From assembly GCA_935421135.1 (NCBI GenBank), contig OW285187.1:34970818-35034817 (forward strand): 64,000 nt of DNA. The letters are read 5' to 3'. Of this stretch, positions 36,292-58,526 are shown one piece after another; the first letter of the stretch is position 1; each line of letters begins with the position of its first letter. The notes beneath the pieces are model-generated. The model was not told where the DNA came from and ran no database searches. It saw nothing but the letters and a program-made list of their open reading frames with translations. The position numbers and the translations under genes are program-made. This stretch comes from Bugulina stolonifera (taxonomy: Eukaryota; Bryozoa; Gymnolaemata; Cheilostomatida; Bugulidae).

Positions 36292-39200
36292 ATGTTTAAG
36301 TATGGATTCTACTGCAGTAGTAAAAGGACTGTTAGTAAAAGGACTGTTAAAGTAGCAGCCGTTCTGATGGTTGTGATATCTACATATCATATTCTTCACT
36401 TGTCCTCTTCTGCTTATACTCCAATTTCGTTGAGTCTGCTGAAGGGAACCAATTATAACTCTATTAGACAAATAGCTGATCCTATGGACACCAACCAATT
36501 AGAATCAAGACCCAATCTACTTACAGAAGTGGAGCATTGGATTCCAGACTGGTATAATCAAACAGATATTGGTTACGTGTTACGTAAACGTCTTCACACT
36601 GTTAAAGAGAGATGCAAGTCTTATAATGGATATAGAAATAGCTGGAAATCAAAACCTTTTTTAAGAGTTGCAAAAACTGATAACCTTGCGTACTGTCATA
36701 CTGCTAAAGCAGGCAGCACATTTTGGAGAAATCTGATCAAATCAGTCAATCGTCAGAATAGGAAACTCATCTCTGGAGAAAAAAGAACTAAAATTGTGAG
36801 TAAAATATTCAAATGCATACTGTAATGTTTTGTGCTTTGGATTTCACACGGGTGCCGATATTAGCACGAGTGTGGGAAGCGCTTGGTAGTGGTAGTGGGC
36901 TGCCAAGGTAAACTTCCACACATTACATAAAGAGTGAACAGTTATGTAAGCTCTTTATAGGTATTGTAGAGGACGTAGGCTGATGCTTGGACTCATTAAA
37001 GAGCCAAGGGTCGACGTAGGTCCGATGGTTTAGACTCTGTAGGAGTGTAGAAAGTGTCCTATGTGTTGCACATCGGCCCGATGCTTATGCTCATTGAAGA
37101 GTCAAGGATCGACTAAGGTCCGATGTTTATACTCATCAAGGAGTGTAGTAAGAGACTTATACGAGTATGAGAACGAGCTCGGGCGCTAAAGGTCCAGGGG
37201 ACCAAGGCTGGAGCTGCCTGCCTGCACGAGTAAGACTCTGTAGGTTGAGTTAGGAGATGTTGCTTTATTAGAGCGCAATCAACAACTGATTTAGCATAGA
37301 AAAAGTGCTGGCCTTTATACTATTTGGATTTGCGGTAAAAAGGCCAACAGGCGGTCGGGCGGTACGATAAGGTATCATCTCCGGAAATTGCGTAACAAGA
37401 TGGCTGAAAAGTGCCCGAGATCCGACCATAAAAGGGTCGGCCATGCACAAAAAGTGCTTACAATCATGAGAAATGAATTATGTATTAATATGATAAACAT
37501 CCAAGACACCGGCCATTAATTATAATAGGCAAAAAAACTTAGAATGGAATTAGACAATAAATGTACTTGCAATAACAGTATAATAGCAGTAGACAAGTAC
37601 AAGGACATGATTGGTTGAATAATAAAGCACATGAGCCAGGCAGTTATTGACGATAAGTATATGATAAGTATATAATAAGAGTAATGCATAATAATGAACT
37701 ATACAAGCATAAGTGTATATATACATGTATATATAGTCCGTGCAGCAGTGCAGGCTAAGTGAGCTGGAACACCACAATACTACAGTGTACATCTATTTTT
37801 TTAGGGGGTGGTTCAACTGTTCAATGTATCTAATACTTTTACCTGTTATATTATCAGGAATTTGTCACAGTAAGAAACCCGTGGCATAGGCTGGTCAGTA
37901 CTTACACACAGAAGTTCCAGAATTCTATTGTTAAAAAGAGAGAAACGACAGGCATCTTGAAGATTTGTCAAATGTTGAACACCCAGCCTACATTTTTGTA
38001 AGTAACTCATGCTACAATGTATTGTGGTGTTCCAGCATACCTGCCCAGTCTCTCCTGGACAGCCACACGAATAACTAACTCTACATGCCCCAGTATTATG
38101 AATGACTCTCATTATACATGGTTATTACATACATGTATACTTATTATATGCTTATTCTTGTCAATAGCTGCTTGGCTAATGTGCATTATTGTTATTATTC
38201 AACCAATCAGGTCTCTGTATTTGCCTGTATCCAATTACGCAAGTACATTTATTACCTGATTATGTTCTATGTCTTTTTGCCTATTGTAATTGATGGCCGA
38301 TGTCATGGATATTTCTCCTATTAATATATAATCCATTTCTCACTACTGTAAGCACTTTTTGTGCATGGCCGACCCTTTTTATGGTGGGACCTCGGGCATT
38401 TTCAGCCATCTTGTTATGCAATTTCCAGGGACGATACCTTATCGTACAGCCCCACCCCCTGTCGGCCCTTTTAGCCGGAAGTTTGAATTATACAAAAACC
38501 AGCACATTTTCTATGCCAAACCAGTTGTTGATTGCGGACGTAGAACTGAATTCTTCTGTTATACTGTATAAAGCACATTGTATTTATGTTCATTGTCTCA
38601 GTTCATGCTTGGATCTCAATAAAGACACATCTATACTACTTATACAGAGTCTTCACTTCGTAGTATTGGTCGCTCCGGTCGTCAAGGTCTTCGACCTTGC
38701 TTCCCGAGCTTCCTGCTAGGTCGGAACATACTCTTTCTCAGTATAGTAAACAAGCATTGACTCGGGACCACATGGGTCGTCTTGAGTAGCCATTGGACTA
38801 CTAGTACCTGTCAATCTTTCATGTAATGAGAAGACCTAGCACCACTCATAGGTTCTTCATTTTGGACAGCCAAGGGGTCGTCTTAGGACGACATCACAAC
38901 CCCAAAAAACCATTACAATATTATAGTTGAAGTTTAGTACAGTATTTTGTTATTCAAATCACGCTGAGTTTTGGGAATTTCCACTACAAATCACACAGTT
39001 TGGATCGCTGTTTTAGCCTAATGTTGGAAACTCAGGCCAGTGCCAGGCGTGGTTGGTGCAGATGAGCTAATCGGTCACAGTATAGGCAGACAACTTCATG
39101 CCACTTAAACTATCTTTCAGCGGCTCCCAGCAGTTCATCCGATAAATATCAGAATATCCGACGGAATGGAATTCTTCTATTAAAACGCCAGCCGCTTCAC

Positions 39201-41463
39201 GCGGACAGCCAAAAAACGCAACAAACCTGTCAATCAGTAGTACAACAGTAATAAAAGTGTTATCAAGCTGTTGCAGTAATAAAAAATCATTGTGTGACTG
39301 TAGAGAGTTTGTCAAGCTTTGTGTCCTGAGCACCTGGAGAAGAGGTTTCCCTGAGAGACACTTGCTTCCAGCAGCTGAAAGATGTGATATCTGCAATGGC
39401 GGTTTTGATTACATAGGTAAATTATATTGTAATGGTCACATGTAACTCTAACCCAGCCTCTCGACTACATGAGACTTATTATATATACTTACATTGCATT
39501 ACATTTGCTTGTACTGATTGTCTATGTAGTGAATTGTCACTTATATACTTATGATGTGCATTGCAGAGCAATTATGTCCTTTTTATACCCATGTAAAGAG
39601 GGCCGACTTCTCAGAATTGCCTGATGTTGATTTTGTACATGAACTGGATGATTTTAAGCATTTTTTGTTGTACCCGACCTATTTTGGGCTTCCGGCCGCC
39701 ATCTTGTTGCTCAATTTCCGGATGACACTGTCGTCTTTTTACGACACTACGTCGGCCTTTTTACCGGAACTTCCTCCGGAAGTTCTTATACTATATAAAG
39801 CACATTGTTTTCATGTTCATTGTCTTAGTTCATGTTTGGATCTCAATAAAGACACATCTATACTTATATACAGAGACTTTCTCTTCGTAGATGGGTCGTT
39901 CCAGTTGTCAAGGTCTTCGACCTTGCCTCCCGAACCGCCTTCTAGGTCGGATCACTCTCTTTCTCAGTATAGTAGACAAGCATCGACTCGGGACCACATA
40001 GGTCGCTTTGAGTAGTTATTGGACTACTAGTACCTGTTGAACTTTCATGTGATAGGAAGTAGACCTAGCACCACTCATAGGCTCTTCATTTTGGACAAGG
40101 GAGTCGTCTTAGGACGACAGCACAACCCCCAAAAAACCATTACAATAATAGATCCTGGTTATATGTACACATAGGCAATCTACTATACAATATGTAATAG
40201 ATACTGGTTATACATGTATGTACACGTAGGTAATCTACTATATATATTATAATAGAATATAGATGTAGATACTGGTTATATGTACACGTAGGTAATATAC
40301 TATATATACGATAGATACTGGTAATATAGTGTATATGTTCTAGTCACCCTAGGGGAGTGGGCATGCATTTTATACGTTTTAAATCACAATAATAATGAGT
40401 TAGCAGGTTTGGCCATTATATATATTAATGATGCTTTTACGCAATGAATTTGTCTTTTGAGCAGTCAGAGACTTGTTTTACATCCATGGAAATACCAGTC
40501 TCAGAATGGGGTTTGAACGTGGGCCTCTACGGCACCTAATCGCCTAGCACAGTGAACAGAACACATTACCACTACACCAAACCTCCTAACACCCTCTAAT
40601 TATAGCAAGGTGGCCATAATACGAGGGGTGCCTTGTGTGCAGTTAGCTCAGAGCACATCCACTGCTCACTGACAATGCTTCTTTTTGTAAGGCTGCTGAC
40701 CTGGTGTAGTAACAATATGCTCTGTTCACCATACTTGGCCGGGTTCAAACCCCAGTCAGGAAATGGTATTTCCATGGATGTGAAACAAGTCTCTGACTGC
40801 TCAAAAGACAAATTCATTGCATGAAAAACATTGCACTAATGATAGTAATAGCAACCCAAACTTGTGCAAATAGGCGTACGTAATTATTCAATTGCTCTGT
40901 TTGGGTTTTGGTTGTACAGTGGAGTCACCCTAGGTTATAGAGTGGAGTCACCCTAGTTTGTACAGTATGAGGAGCGTACAGTGGAGTCCCCCTAGGTTGT
41001 ACTGTGGCGTCAGCTGGGCTTTAGGTTAGCTATGGGAGGTAGAACTGCCCAATGCTGCTGAAGAGTTATGTCCTCATTTTACTCAATAAAAGGTTGCAGG
41101 TTGCAGTTGTGAGACCCAAATTAACCTCAATTTACAAGCTTCCAGGAGAATTATAATAATAATTGTTAGACAAATGAAAATCAATTTTTCAATCCTCTTT
41201 CTGTAGTTGCAGTAGAAAACATGGCCGCTGAAGGGTATCATGTGTTGAGTGAAGCAGGAGTGAAGAACCCCAAGGAACTATTCGATAGAGTCAGGAACTC
41301 AACTATGCGTAGGAATGAGAAAGCGGGAATATCTTCAAACTACCAGGACTACTACAAGGAGCTGGATAGAGAGGACATTGAATCTCTGAGACAAATGTAT
41401 AGCTTTGATATTCATGTCTTTCAATATCCAAACACTCCTTTTGTAGACTTTGCTAAATCCTAA
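36292..41463 (+). CDS. carbohydrate sulfotransferase B (sulfotransferase family 2)
   Basis: Exons 36292-36795, 37858-37997, 39304-39416 and 41207-41463 join in phases 0, 2 and 1 to 337 aa. The anchor is at about residues 20-42 (VAAVLMVVISTYHILHL). The stem and catalytic core read DWYNQTDIGYVLRKRLHTV, the PAPS loop CHTAKAGSTFWRNLI, and the 3'-phosphate loop FVTVRNPWHRLVSTYTQK; then EFVKLCVLSTWRRG, AERCDICNGGFDYI and YYKELDREDIESLRQMYSFD. Exon 3 lacks the HWLP residues seen in A and C (it reads RHLLPAAERC), a change at a well-conserved spot. Every intron carries an insertion: LTR-like elements at 36821-37776, 38023-38917 and 39428-40144, plus a SINE pair. Acceptor glycan unknown. Confidence 0.83.
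36821..37776 (-). mobile_element. solo LTR-like element, subfamily I, in sulfotransferase B intron 1
   Basis: On the minus strand it starts TGTGGTGTTCCAG and ends CATTACA, flanked by a perfect 4-bp duplication ATAC (36817-36820, 37777-37780). At 956 bp it fills almost the whole intron. Part of it (about 37260-37470) is the inverse of 38340-38550. Confidence 0.75.
38023..38917 (+). mobile_element. solo LTR-like element, subfamily I/II mosaic, in sulfotransferase B intron 2
   Basis: Begins TGTGGTGTTCCAG like 36821-37776 but ends aaaaaaccattaca like 39428-40144. A TATA-like tataaagcacattg lies near 38563 and AATAAA at about 38619, as expected for an LTR promoter and poly(A) site. Flanking tetranucleotides are GTAT and ATAT, an imperfect duplication. 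Confidence 0.65.
39428..40144 (+). mobile_element. solo LTR-like element, subfamily II, in sulfotransferase B intron 3
   Basis: Ends form an 8-bp inverted repeat TGTAATGG ... CCATTACA. Inside are ctatataaagcacattg (TATA) and tctcaataaagacacatc (AATAAA). It starts 11 bp after the splice donor of exon 39304-39416. The minus-strand copy at 54145-54869 is the same family. The target duplication is unclear (ATAT versus ATAA). Confidence 0.7.
40443..40600 (-). mobile_element. tRNA-derived SINE copy 1 of an inverted pair
   Basis: On the minus strand a tRNA-like A box (TGGTGTAGTGGT) and B box GTTCAAACCCC (complement at 40509-40519) precede a tail matching the next copy (tttccatggatgta and gactgctcaaaagacaaat). 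Confidence 0.65.
40640..40824 (+). mobile_element. tRNA-derived SINE copy 2, inverted relative to the first
   Basis: B box GGTTCAAACCC at 40742-40752. The 3' part (gtatttccatggatgtgaaa then ctctgactgctcaaaagac) is the inverse of 40441-40498. Together the two can form a stem of ~50 bp in sulfotransferase B pre-mRNA. Confidence 0.65.
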
Positions 41464-42600
41464 TTTTGCGGTCTAGTAGCAACATGTGTGCAGGTACATG
41501 TATGTTTGTTATGTATGTTATCCGATAGTTTTAACTCATAGTACTACTACAAGTGTCATCTTCGAGTAGCATATACATGTACAATGTATATGTATATAAA
41601 GTAAGTCTTGTGAAAAAAATATCACCTTTCCTTGTCTGATGAATGTCTGCTTCCTTACCCTGGACAAGGAGTTGCCCTACACCAACACATGATAGGGTAA
41701 CTCTCTGTCGTTGGCAGGCAGCAGACAAGTAAAGCTGATCTCTTTCTCACAAAACTCATGTGTGCCACAATAATAATATGCAGCCAGCGGTCATATTCTG
41801 ATCAGATGTTCATTATATTTATTATATACAATTCATGTAGTCTAAAAATAGACATCATGTAGCCATTATGTACAATGTATATAGTTGCCATATAATGTTA
41901 TATAGTTAGTAATATATAACTAATAATATACGTGTGATAATAACATAACACAACATAACATAACAGCATATTATAATTATATAATGTATATGGGTTTTAA
42001 AGTAATATAACATAATGTAATATAGTAACAATACATGTCCAGTTATAAATAATAATGGCAGACTGTCGTTACCGAGTGTGTCTGTGGTATTTTTATATAC
42101 CAAGTGCTTAGCTTTCCTCACTGCCACTCTTAAACCACTGTCTGTTATGAACCCAGTGTGAAGAATTCTTGTGACAAGGCCGGAACAGACAGTGCTGGTG
42201 CTATTGTTTTCACCTACCCCTCCGTGATATGGTTCCTTTTGCTTTGAAGAGGGTAGAGGTGCATCTATATTTTACATGCAGATGAAATACACACAGGGGA
42301 CCTGATCCACAGGGACTGAGTGGTCAGCCCAAGCCTACTAAGCTTGTCACCACCGGAGAATCGAACCCAGGCTGTATGTACATACATATATATGTATGTA
42401 CATATCTGTACATACATATATATAGTATGGACATGTCTGTACATACATATATATATATAGTATGTACATGTATGTACATATAGGCTACATATACTTGTGT
42501 ATATATTATAAGTAATGTACATTATTTACTTACTTATATTTATACAATGTACATGTATATACATGTACATGTACTTCATGTATGTAATATGAATATAATA
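41464..42600. other. spacer between sulfotransferases B and C, with a 5'-truncated SINE
   Basis: At 42250-42375 the minus strand reads GGGTTCGATTCTCC (Pol III B box) followed by a non-coding body, while the A box side is replaced by a tacatgta-rich microsatellite (42376-42590). This looks like a truncated tRNA-derived SINE. Otherwise AT-rich DNA with no gene. Confidence 0.5.
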
Positions 42601-42611
42601 ATATCATAGTC

Positions 42612-42813
42612 CAGGGGTTCCCAACCTGGGGTACATGTACCCCTAGGGGTACATTTTAGAAATCTAGGGAGTACAAAACAAGATATCAACTTAATACATT
42701 TTAATAATGTATACAGTCATGTAACATTAATCGAAGATATCCTACAAAGGGGTAAGTTGTTTGCCACATGACTGCTAAAGGGCACTTAGGCTAAAAAAGG
42801 TTGGGAACCTCTG
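42612..42813. mobile_element. hAT-type MITE
   Basis: Terminal inverted repeats CAGGGGTTCCCAACCT ... AGGTTGGGAACCTCTG are typical of hAT elements. The flanks TCATAGTC and TCCTAGTC form a 7-of-8 match to the 8-bp hAT target duplication. At 202 bp and without a reading frame it is non-autonomous. Confidence 0.85.
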
Positions 42814-42867
42814 TCCTAGTCCTAGGTAATGATGATGTAATGCACTTACAGCATGTCTCATTGTGTA

Positions 42868-43060
42868 GCCCTACATACACAAACATGTAGCCTGTAGCCC
42901 TATATGCACAAACACGTAGCCTGTAGCCCTATATGCACAAACACGTAGCCTGTAGCCCTATATGCACAAATACGTAGCCTGTAGCCCTATATGCACAAAC
43001 ATGTAGCCTGTAGCCCTATATGCACAAACATGTAGCCTGTAGCCCTACATGCACAAACAC
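42868..43060. repeat. 29-bp minisatellite upstream of sulfotransferase C
   Basis: About six copies of tgcacaaacacgtagcctgt plus agcccta(t) in a direct array. Confidence 0.9.
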
Positions 43061-43348
43061 CTATAATGATCAATGATTATTAATCATCATTTAATATAAT
43101 TTTGTTCAAAGTGAATATACATAATACACCTCCAAGCAATTTACATTAACAACCCACAGTACAACAGAGAATAGAGCCCTACCCACGCATCAAATCTTCT
43201 GACAGAGTATATACATGTACATGTAATATCAACCCAACCCATAAAAAAGGTGGAGGCAAAAATCACAATAAGATATTTATTATGTCATTCACTAAATAGA
43301 ACTGAACAATAAGTTCACACAAGTAAGTTGAGCTCCAGTGATGAGAGG

Positions 43349-45297
43349 ATGAGTTCCGCCAACATAGTAAAGGTTGTAGCAGCTCTGACTTCAATCATTC
43401 TTATATCCTTAGTTCTTCTTACCTCCAACTCAAGTTACAGTCAGACATTGTTGATGAGAAAGCAGCTACAAGTCAGGAGAGCCAATCATGACCCGGTTAA
43501 AAAATCGGCAGAACCCATAAACATCGACACCAACCAATTAGAATCAAGAGACAATCTACTTACAGAAGTGGAGCATTGGATTCCAGACTGGTATAATCAA
43601 ACAGATATTGGCTACGTGTTACGTAAACGTCTTCACACTGTTAAAGAGAGATGCAAGTCTTATAATGGATATAGAAATAGCTGGAAATCAAAACCTATTT
43701 TAAGAGTTGCAAAAACTGATAACCTTGCGTACTGTCATACTGCTAAAGCAGGCAGCACATTTTGGAGAAATCTGATCAAATCAGTCAATCGTCAGAATAG
43801 GAAACTTATCTCTGGAGAAAAAAGAACTAAAATTGTGAGTAAAATATTCAAATACAAAGAAGGATACTAGACCTGTGTTTCAGGAATTGTTGGTACAAAA
43901 GTAATAATGTTGTAGAGCACCAGAAAATTTCCTCTCATGTGTACCTATTCCCTTTGTGTAATGGGGTAGTGGCTAGATGTATCTAATACTATTACTAATA
44001 CTCTATATCAGAAATTTGTCACAGTAAGAAATCCGTGGCATCGACTGGTGAGTACTTACATACAGAAGACACAGTTTGGTTCTGTTGGAAAAAGAAAAAG
44101 AATAAGCATCTGCCAAAAGTTGAAAACTCGGCCTACATTTGCGTAAGTAACTCATGCCGTCTGTGAGAGTACACTAGGCGTAGCTGTGTTGCGTTTGGCA
44201 TTTTAGATTTCTTTTAAACATACTTTTCAAAGGACTGGTGTTCCAAATTTAAAATATTGTTTGGGCCAACCTAGTGACCACTGACCAGTGCTGGTTGTTA
44301 TGTGGTGGTCAAAGGGTGATATGAGTGTGAGTTCATCTAATGACCACTGACCAGATACTGGTCGTAGTAGTCCACTATTAGCAGCTCTTCAGTTTGTTGG
44401 ATAAGGGGCAATCTGCATGTACAATGTATTGTAATATAACGCAATCTATCTAAATCATGATCAATCCAAGCTGCGCTACGTGTAAGTTCAATAGCGTGAC
44501 CTATGTTTGACGCTTGTGAATAGTATGACCTATACATATGAACGGCATAACCTACATGTACATGTACTGTATATTTATAAATAGTATGACCTATATTTGC
44601 AGAGAGTTTGTCAAGCGCTGCGTTCTCAAACCTTGGAGAAAAAACAAGTTTAACATCCACTGGCTTCCATCAGCTGAAAGATGTCCCATCTGCAAAGGAA
44701 GTTTTGATTTCATAGGCAAGTTGTTCTACGAAACTATAATATTCCTATGATATTGCCTACTTAGAGTCTCTGAGAGTGGTGGTTCCTTGGAAAATGCAAG
44801 TGTTCGAAAATGCCAGTTTGAAACAAAACATTCAGAAAATTTCTATTTAGAAAACATCCATTTCAAAACTTTATTTTATTTTTTGTTTGCTTGTTTTGCT
44901 GCATGAGGTAAGTACATGTACATGTATATTGCTGAAAGGGCTGTACATATTCTACTTAGCTGTCAGTCAGTTATTGCTACACGAAAGTACACGTTGTATA
45001 CTGCATGGGGCTACTGTATATTCAATTATTAATTATGTAGTCGCAGTAGAAAACATGGCAGCTGAAGGATACCATGTGTTGAGTGAAGCAGGAATGAAGA
45101 ACCCCAAGGAACTATTCGATGGAGTCAGGAAGTCAACTATTCGTAGGAACGAGAAAGCGGGAATCTCTTCAAACTACCAGGAGTATTACAAGGAGTTGGA
45201 TAGAAAGGACATTGAATCTCTGAGACAGATGTATAGCTTTGATATCCATGTCTTGCAATATCCAAACACTCCTTTCGTAGATTTTGCTAAATCATAG
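43349..45297 (+). CDS. carbohydrate sulfotransferase C (sulfotransferase family 2)
   Basis: Exons 43349-43834, 44012-44142, 44603-44715 and 45041-45297 join in phases 0, 2 and 1 to 328 aa. The anchor is at about residues 5-25 (VVAALTSIILISLVLLTS). From DTNQLESR to TKI at the end of exon 1 it is almost identical to copy B, though the N-terminus is unrelated. The PAPS loop is CHTAKAGSTFWRNLI, the 3'-phosphate loop FVTVRNPWHRLVSTYIQK, then HWLPSAERCPICKGSFDFI and YYKELDRKDIESLRQMYSFD. Exon 3 ends ATAG|GCAAGT, a GC donor. The start is the first in-frame ATG; a 3-codon uORF (43341-43352) ends in ATGA overlap with it. Golgi location is inferred from the type II layout; the acceptor glycan is unknown. 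Confidence 0.85.
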
Positions 45298-46317
45298 ACA
45301 ATGGAAATTGTCTTCTTCAGTAAATAACTGTACGTAGAATACTAATTTATTCTTTATTTGCCTAGTTTCCCATCCTCTCAATTCCCTTCATCAGGTGCAA
45401 CATATACATGTATATATTCCTTCCACTACATCAATTCACTGTCTCTATGGCTAGAGCTATTCCAATAATACATCACTGGGTTTATGCTGCAGATATAAAT
45501 ACTATTATTTTCACAGAGTTACATGGTTGCATTGAAACATTAGCAAGAGACAGTACTCTATAAAATAATACAGTTCAGTAAAATAATTTTGTACAAACTA
45601 AGATAAAATGTAGGCATAAAAGTAAACAACAGCAATTCTGTAAACCTGGATCATTGTAAAATCAGAGGTGAAGTCCCTCGCTATCTTCAAATTGAGAACA
45701 CAGATGGCTCTGTAACCTAGATTGATCAACTCTGTCTCTATTGATTCTTCCACTCACTAAGGAACTGCAGAACTGAATTTATGAAAACAGTAGGTAACAA
45801 GATAGTAATTTTGAGAAATACCACATAAATTGGGAAAGTAAAACCTAATGCCAATAATATATTTAAAAATGAAAAATAGACAAAAGATTAAGTAAGTGAA
45901 CAAGGATTTAAAACTACACTTTAGAATATAAAATGCATATATGGGCCAATATGTTTTAATTATGGAAACTTCTTTCTGCTAGACAGCCCATCCTTCCAAT
46001 ACTCAGATTTGTCAAGAGCAAGCTTTAGCAGCTATAGAACATGCACTATACATGAATACCAACATCAATAATCTCTCTCCTGCTGCCAGGAATCCAGTCA
46101 AGATGGCGTCTCTAGCAGTCCCTCATTACAGCTATGCAGCAGCTCTGTTTTGCGAATTTCTAATAGGGTTTTGTGTAACTCTAGATTGATTACATGCCAT
46201 CAAGTTGCTGCTACCATAACATCAGTATATTATTGGGTATAGAGTGATCAGAGGATATCTTTGGAATTTCAGAATGTTGCTGAAAATCTTGAGTTGGCAT
46301 AAGATCACTGGTTATGC
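45298..46317. other. convergent intergenic spacer between sulfotransferase C and TET-A
   Basis: 3' flanks of two converging genes. AT-rich, with no exon, mobile element or RNA gene recognised. Confidence 0.5.
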
Positions 46318-46790
46318 TTTTGTTACCAGTAACAGCATGGTTACCAGTAGCACCATGGTTACCAGTAACAGCATGGTTACCAGTAGCATCATGGTTACCA
46401 GTAATAGCATGGTTGCCAGTAACAGCTTGGTTACCAGTAATAGCATGGTTACCAGTAACAACATGGTTACCAGTAACAACATGGTTACCAGTAACAACAT
46501 GGTTACCAGTAACAGCATGGTTACCAGGAATAGCATGGTTCCCTGTAACAGCATGGTTATCAGGAATTGCTTGGTTACCAGTAATAGCATGGTTACCAGG
46601 AATAGCATGGTTGCCAGCAACAGCATGGTTATCAGGCATAGCATGGTTACCAGTAATAGCATGGCTACCAGAAATAGCATGGTTACCAGTAATAGCATGG
46701 TTACCAGGAATAGCATGGTTACCAGTAATAGCATGGTTACCAGGAATAGCATGGTTACCAGTAACAGTATGGTTACCAGTAATAGCATGC
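46318..46790. repeat. 18-bp minisatellite downstream of TET-A
   Basis: About 26 copies of atggttaccagtaatagc with single-base variants, ending about 110 bp 3' of the TET-A stop, so it may lie in the 3' UTR. Because 18 is a multiple of three and the unit lacks stops, several frames on both strands stay open (for instance Leu/Val/Thr/Met hexapeptides); none looks like a gene. Confidence 0.9.
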
Positions 46791-46898
46791 CTGCCAGTTC
46801 TCTACCGAGAGTTGGAGCTTTAGTAAACTAGAGAGTAAATGTGTGTGCAGAGGAAAATAACTGCTGGTAACTGCTGAACACTAAACTGGCTTTGACCT

Positions 46899-58526
<11,628 letters not shown>

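Noticed and set aside
38023..40144. One LTR retrotransposon with two LTRs in direct orientation (38023-38917 and 39428-40144)
   Set aside because: The 510 bp between them contains sulfotransferase exon 3 and no primer-binding site or gag-pol; the ends differ by subfamily, so they are separate insertions.
43328..43348. Start of sulfotransferase C at 43328
   Set aside because: That codon is TTG; the first in-frame ATG is 43349.
46211..46831. Four overlapping frames in the 18-bp repeat, some looking like hydrophobic LLVTM repeats
   Set aside because: They are products of an 18-bp stop-free unit on both strands, with no start context, homology or splice support.
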